Below, one piece after another: positions 6,859 through 9,082 of a stretch of DNA of 9,082 bases. Origin of the DNA: JAGVPT01 sp964384415 (GTDB lineage: Bacteria > Bacteroidota > Ignavibacteria > UBA10030 > UBA8401); assembly GCA_964384415.1 (NCBI GenBank), contig CAYLMV010000138.1, positions 1-9,082 on the forward strand, in the 5' to 3' direction. The notes beneath the pieces were generated by a model. The model searched no databases and was not told where the DNA came from. It saw only the letters and a program-made list of their open reading frames with translations. Both the position numbers and the translations under genes were made by a program. Numbering within the stretch: the stretch's first letter is position 1; every line of letters begins with the position of its first letter.

Positions 6859-7566
6859 TCAAGCAATTGACGCCACAATCTTTCTTGTTACATTTTCGTC
6901 CCGCTCTACTCTGCCGTCGCGAACTCGAATAATTCTGTTGGCGTGTTCCGCGATATACTCCTCGTGCGTAACGAGAATGATCGTATTACCGTTATGATTA
7001 AGCTCTTCAAGCAGCGCCATGATTTCGTCGCCGGTTTTCGTGTCGAGATTTCCGGTCGGCTCATCTGCGAGAATAATCGACGGTTTCGTCACGAGAGCCC
7101 TCGCGATCGCCACCCGCTGCCGCTGGCCTCCCGAAAGTTCGTTGGGCCGGTGATGCATTCGATCGCCGAGGCTGACATGCTGGAGAGACTCCGCCGCAAG
7201 CCGTTTTCGTTCGTGGGCATTCACTCCGCCGTAGATGAGCGGAAGCTCGACATTATGGAGAGCATCGGATCGGGGAATAAGGTTGAAGGTCTGAAAAACG
7301 AAGCCGATCTCCTTATTGCGGATCTTTGCAAGCTCGTTGTCATTCATCTCACTGACGTTCACGCCGTTAAACTCGTACAAACCCGTGCTCGGCGTGTCGA
7401 GACATCCAAGAATATTCATGAGGGTCGATTTGCCGGAGCCCGACGGGCCCATGATCGCGACGTACTCTCCCCGATTGATGTCGATGCTGACGTCCTGCAG
7501 AGCATGGACCTGCTCTTCTCCCATAACGTACGTCTTGCTGATATTCTTGATGTGGATAACGTTCAT
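6859..7566 (-). CDS. ABC transporter ATP-binding protein, MacB/LolD type
   Basis: 235-residue cytoplasmic ATPase that powers the two separate permeases. All motor motifs are intact: Walker A GPSGSGKST at 40-48, Q-loop Q92 in FVFQTFNLIPRSDALHNVELPL, signature LSGGQ at 144-148 followed by RQRVAIARAL, Walker B IILADEPTGNLD from 164 with catalytic E169, and H-loop H201 in LVTHE. FNLIPR...NVELPL and ADEPTGNLDTKTG are typical of the MacB/LolD/FtsE subfamily that pairs with FtsX-fold permeases, in agreement with the downstream genes. In proteobacterial MacB this domain is fused to the permease; here it is free-standing. The stop of the TPR gene is 22 bp upstream, so translation is probably coupled or at least the genes are co-transcribed. 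The start follows GAGAGG with a 6-nt gap. Substrate specificity cannot be read from the ATPase. Confidence 0.96.
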   Translation of the reverse strand: MNVIHIKNISKTYVMGEEQVHALQDVSIDINRGEYVAIMGPSGSGKSTLMNILGCLDTPSTGLYEFNGVNVSEMNDNELAKIRNKEIGFVFQTFNLIPRSDALHNVELPLIYGGVNAHERKRLAAESLQHVSLGDRMHHRPNELSGGQRQRVAIARALVTKPSIILADEPTGNLDTKTGDEIMALLEELNHNGNTIILVTHEEYIAEHANRIIRVRDGRVERDENVTRKIVASIA

Positions 7567-7588
7567 ACGAAGCCTCTCGATGATGGGG

Positions 7589-8551
7589 TTATGACAGCTC
7601 TTTGATCTTCTCGTGTGCCGATTCCGAGTGCCTTCCGTAGGGATCGACGGTCAGATACCATTGATACGTTTCGATCGCCTTTGTCTTCATTCCTTTTTTT
7701 TCGTAGCAGGTTCCCAGCTGAAAAATAGAGGGAGAAAAATTCTTGTCAATCGATAAGGCAAAATTGTATTTTTCGATTGCCTCGTCGACCTTGCCTTCTG
7801 TCAGGAGCACGTCTCCGCAGCAACCGTACGCATCGGGATTTCGCGGGTCCAATTGCGCATATTTTTCGAATTGCGCCTTGGCATCCAGGTACTTTCCCTG
7901 GCTGAGATAGAAATAACCTAGCGATTTGTAGCCGACGATCTTTCCAGGAGCCGCGCTGATAATTTTCTTCAGCTCCTCTTCCGCCTGGTCATATTCTTTT
8001 TTCCGCTGATGATAATTCGCTCTCAGCAGATGACCGCGCTGGGAATCAAGTTTCTCGACTTCGGCGACTTGTTTGAGAGCCTCTTCATCGCTCCCGCCCA
8101 TGATCCCCGGCGCCATAACGTAATAATTGTAAAGCCCAACGCGCCCTTCGATGAACGCAGGGTCGAGTTCAACCGACCGGAGGAATGCGTTCTTAATTTT
8201 TGGAGCTAGAATGCCTTGTTTGAAAACGTTTGCGTCGCGAGCCCTTTCTCCGAGGATCTGGCCGCGCAGGAAATGGTAACGGGCTACCTTGTCGTTCAGT
8301 TTCAGCGCTTCGTCAATCTGGTCTTCGGCGTCATCGGAGTTCCGTGTGAAGAGCAACACACGCGCCAGTTGATAGTGAACTTCAGGATCGTTCGGGTTCG
8401 ATTGTACCGAAGCTTCAAAAAGAACTCTGGCTTCGGCAAACTTGCGCGCTTCGATAAGCTTCATGCCCGTGCTGTCGACAACTCCCTGAGACTGCATCTG
8501 AAATGGAATGGCAACAAGCCAAAAGACAGAAACTAAATTCAGGATTCGCAT
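7589..8551 (-). CDS. Exported tetratricopeptide-repeat (TPR) protein
   Basis: 320 residues. An N-terminal signal peptide is visible (MRILNLVSVFWLVAIPFQMQSQG; basic R2, hydrophobic 4-17, polar end near 20-23) with no lipobox, so the protein is likely periplasmic. The rest is almost wholly helical TPR units of 34 residues, clearest at about 24-57, 58-91, 171-204, 205-238, 239-272 and 273-306, with the usual small and aromatic positions (for example GYFYLSQGKYLDAKAQFEKYAQLDPRNP). The centre (about 100-165) is irregular and contains APGIMGGSDEEALK. TPR solenoids bind other proteins or peptides. Lying between the fusion-protein and ATPase genes with 24- and 22-bp gaps, it is probably an accessory or scaffolding part of the exporter, or a substrate-handling factor; this is inference from position. 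The ribosome binding site is weak and the start was chosen from the signal peptide. Confidence 0.85.
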   Translation of the reverse strand: MRILNLVSVFWLVAIPFQMQSQGVVDSTGMKLIEARKFAEARVLFEASVQSNPNDPEVHYQLARVLLFTRNSDDAEDQIDEALKLNDKVARYHFLRGQILGERARDANVFKQGILAPKIKNAFLRSVELDPAFIEGRVGLYNYYVMAPGIMGGSDEEALKQVAEVEKLDSQRGHLLRANYHQRKKEYDQAEEELKKIISAAPGKIVGYKSLGYFYLSQGKYLDAKAQFEKYAQLDPRNPDAYGCCGDVLLTEGKVDEAIEKYNFALSIDKNFSPSIFQLGTCYEKKGMKTKAIETYQWYLTVDPYGRHSESAHEKIKELS

Positions 8552-8575
8552 ACATTGCTCGGTTCGTTGCGGAGT

Positions 8576-9082
8576 TTACGCGCCTTCCTTCTTCACCATC
8601 CCAAATCGCTTCGCAGCGTTGTCTATTTTCACGGTCGATCCGTCCTCCAGGTCTCGGTTGATCGCCTTGTAGCTCCCGGAAACCACTTCATCCGAGTCCG
8701 TCACGCCGCTCATGATCTCAACTGTCGTTTCGTCGCTGATGCCCCGTTTCACCGGCACCTGCTTCACTTTGCCGTTCGAAATTACAAAGACCACTTCGAT
8801 CGGCTTGTCTGCGTTCATCGCGGGAGCACCCTTGGCGTCAGCGTTGTTAGGAGCCGCCGCAGTCTTATTCTTTGCGCTCGAGTCCGTTTTTGCTCCCTCG
8901 TTCATTTTTGGAGTCCGTGTCGTAACGCTTTGGATCGGCACTGCGAGAACATTATTGTGTGTCTGAGTCTGGATGTCTGCAGACATCGACATGCCGGGAC
9001 GAAGCGGAATATCCTTGTCAAGAACTCTGATCTTGACCTGGAAATTCGTCACCTCATCCTGTGTTCCCAACCCTGTCGTCGT
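8576..9082 (-). CDS. HlyD/MacA-type membrane fusion protein, C-terminal part (5' end outside window)
   Basis: The 168 C-terminal residues of a periplasmic adaptor of an ABC-type tripartite efflux pump; the frame is open to the window edge. Seen in order are the end of the beta-barrel domain (FQVKIRVLDKDIPLRPGMSMSADIQTQT, residues 14-41 of the fragment), the strand VLAVPIQSVTTR (45-56), which is the hallmark entry into the membrane-proximal domain, and then VVFVISNGKVKQVPVKRGISDETTVEIMSGVTDSDEVVSGSYKAI (97-141). Between the two halves, residues 57-93 are an Ala/Asn/Lys/Ser-rich low-complexity insertion where most relatives have only a short loop. The lipoyl and coiled-coil domains and the membrane anchor lie outside. 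A TTG at 9070 is open in frame, but it falls inside the barrel domain and is not the start. It sits first in the visible operon, as macA does relative to macB. Confidence 0.92.
   Translation of the reverse strand, partial: TTTGLGTQDEVTNFQVKIRVLDKDIPLRPGMSMSADIQTQTHNNVLAVPIQSVTTRTPKMNEGAKTDSSAKNKTAAAPNNADAKGAPAMNADKPIEVVFVISNGKVKQVPVKRGISDETTVEIMSGVTDSDEVVSGSYKAINRDLEDGSTVKIDNAAKRFGMVKKEGA

Noticed and set aside
6943..7605. 220-codon plus-strand open frame antisense to the ABC ATPase
   Set aside because: The opposite strand encodes all ATPase motifs intact; this frame is a composition-driven shadow.

Overview
The window (9,082 bp, roughly half G+C, standard code) is a dense bacterial stretch with nine protein genes. 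It has no RNA genes, insertion sequences or CRISPR array. The protein repertoire (a split MacB-type exporter with free-standing permeases, an HExxH secreted peptidase, an atypical Rossmann protein) and the oligonucleotide-repeat spacers would suit an environmental Gram-negative of the Bacteroidota/Chlorobiota/Ignavibacteriota type. That placement is an inference from general resemblance and is not proven by any marker gene here.

Layout. Positions 1-593 (+) hold the C-terminal part of an aldehyde dehydrogenase cut by the window edge. A 233-bp spacer follows, most of it a degenerate tandem array of 7-bp units (600-773). Three plus-strand genes come next: a UPF0145/YbjQ-family protein (827-1156), a large protein with an N-terminal Rossmann fold (1232-2938) and a putative exported zinc metallopeptidase (3001-4116). 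Their gaps are 75 and 62 bp, so they may be co-transcribed. They converge on a minus-strand cluster.

The minus-strand cluster, in transcription order, is: the C-terminal part of a membrane fusion protein (9082-8576), an exported TPR protein (8551-7589), an ABC ATPase (7566-6859), MacB-type permease 1 (6792-5554) and MacB-type permease 2 (5455-4175). The first gaps are 24 and 22 bp and the later ones widen to 66 and 98 bp. Together these make the inner-membrane and periplasmic parts of a MacAB-like tripartite efflux or export machine. ATPase and permease are separate polypeptides and there are two paralogous permeases, so a heterodimeric membrane domain is plausible. An outer-membrane TolC-like partner and the promoter would lie beyond position 9082.

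The most unusual structure is non-coding. Three spacers (600-773, 4140-4174, 5464-5553) are built from degenerate heptamers kept largely in 7-bp register. Each has a different heptamer sequence, and each begins at or within 6 bp of the stop codon of the gene it follows. The 5464-5553 array also forms a large imperfect inverted repeat between the two permease genes.
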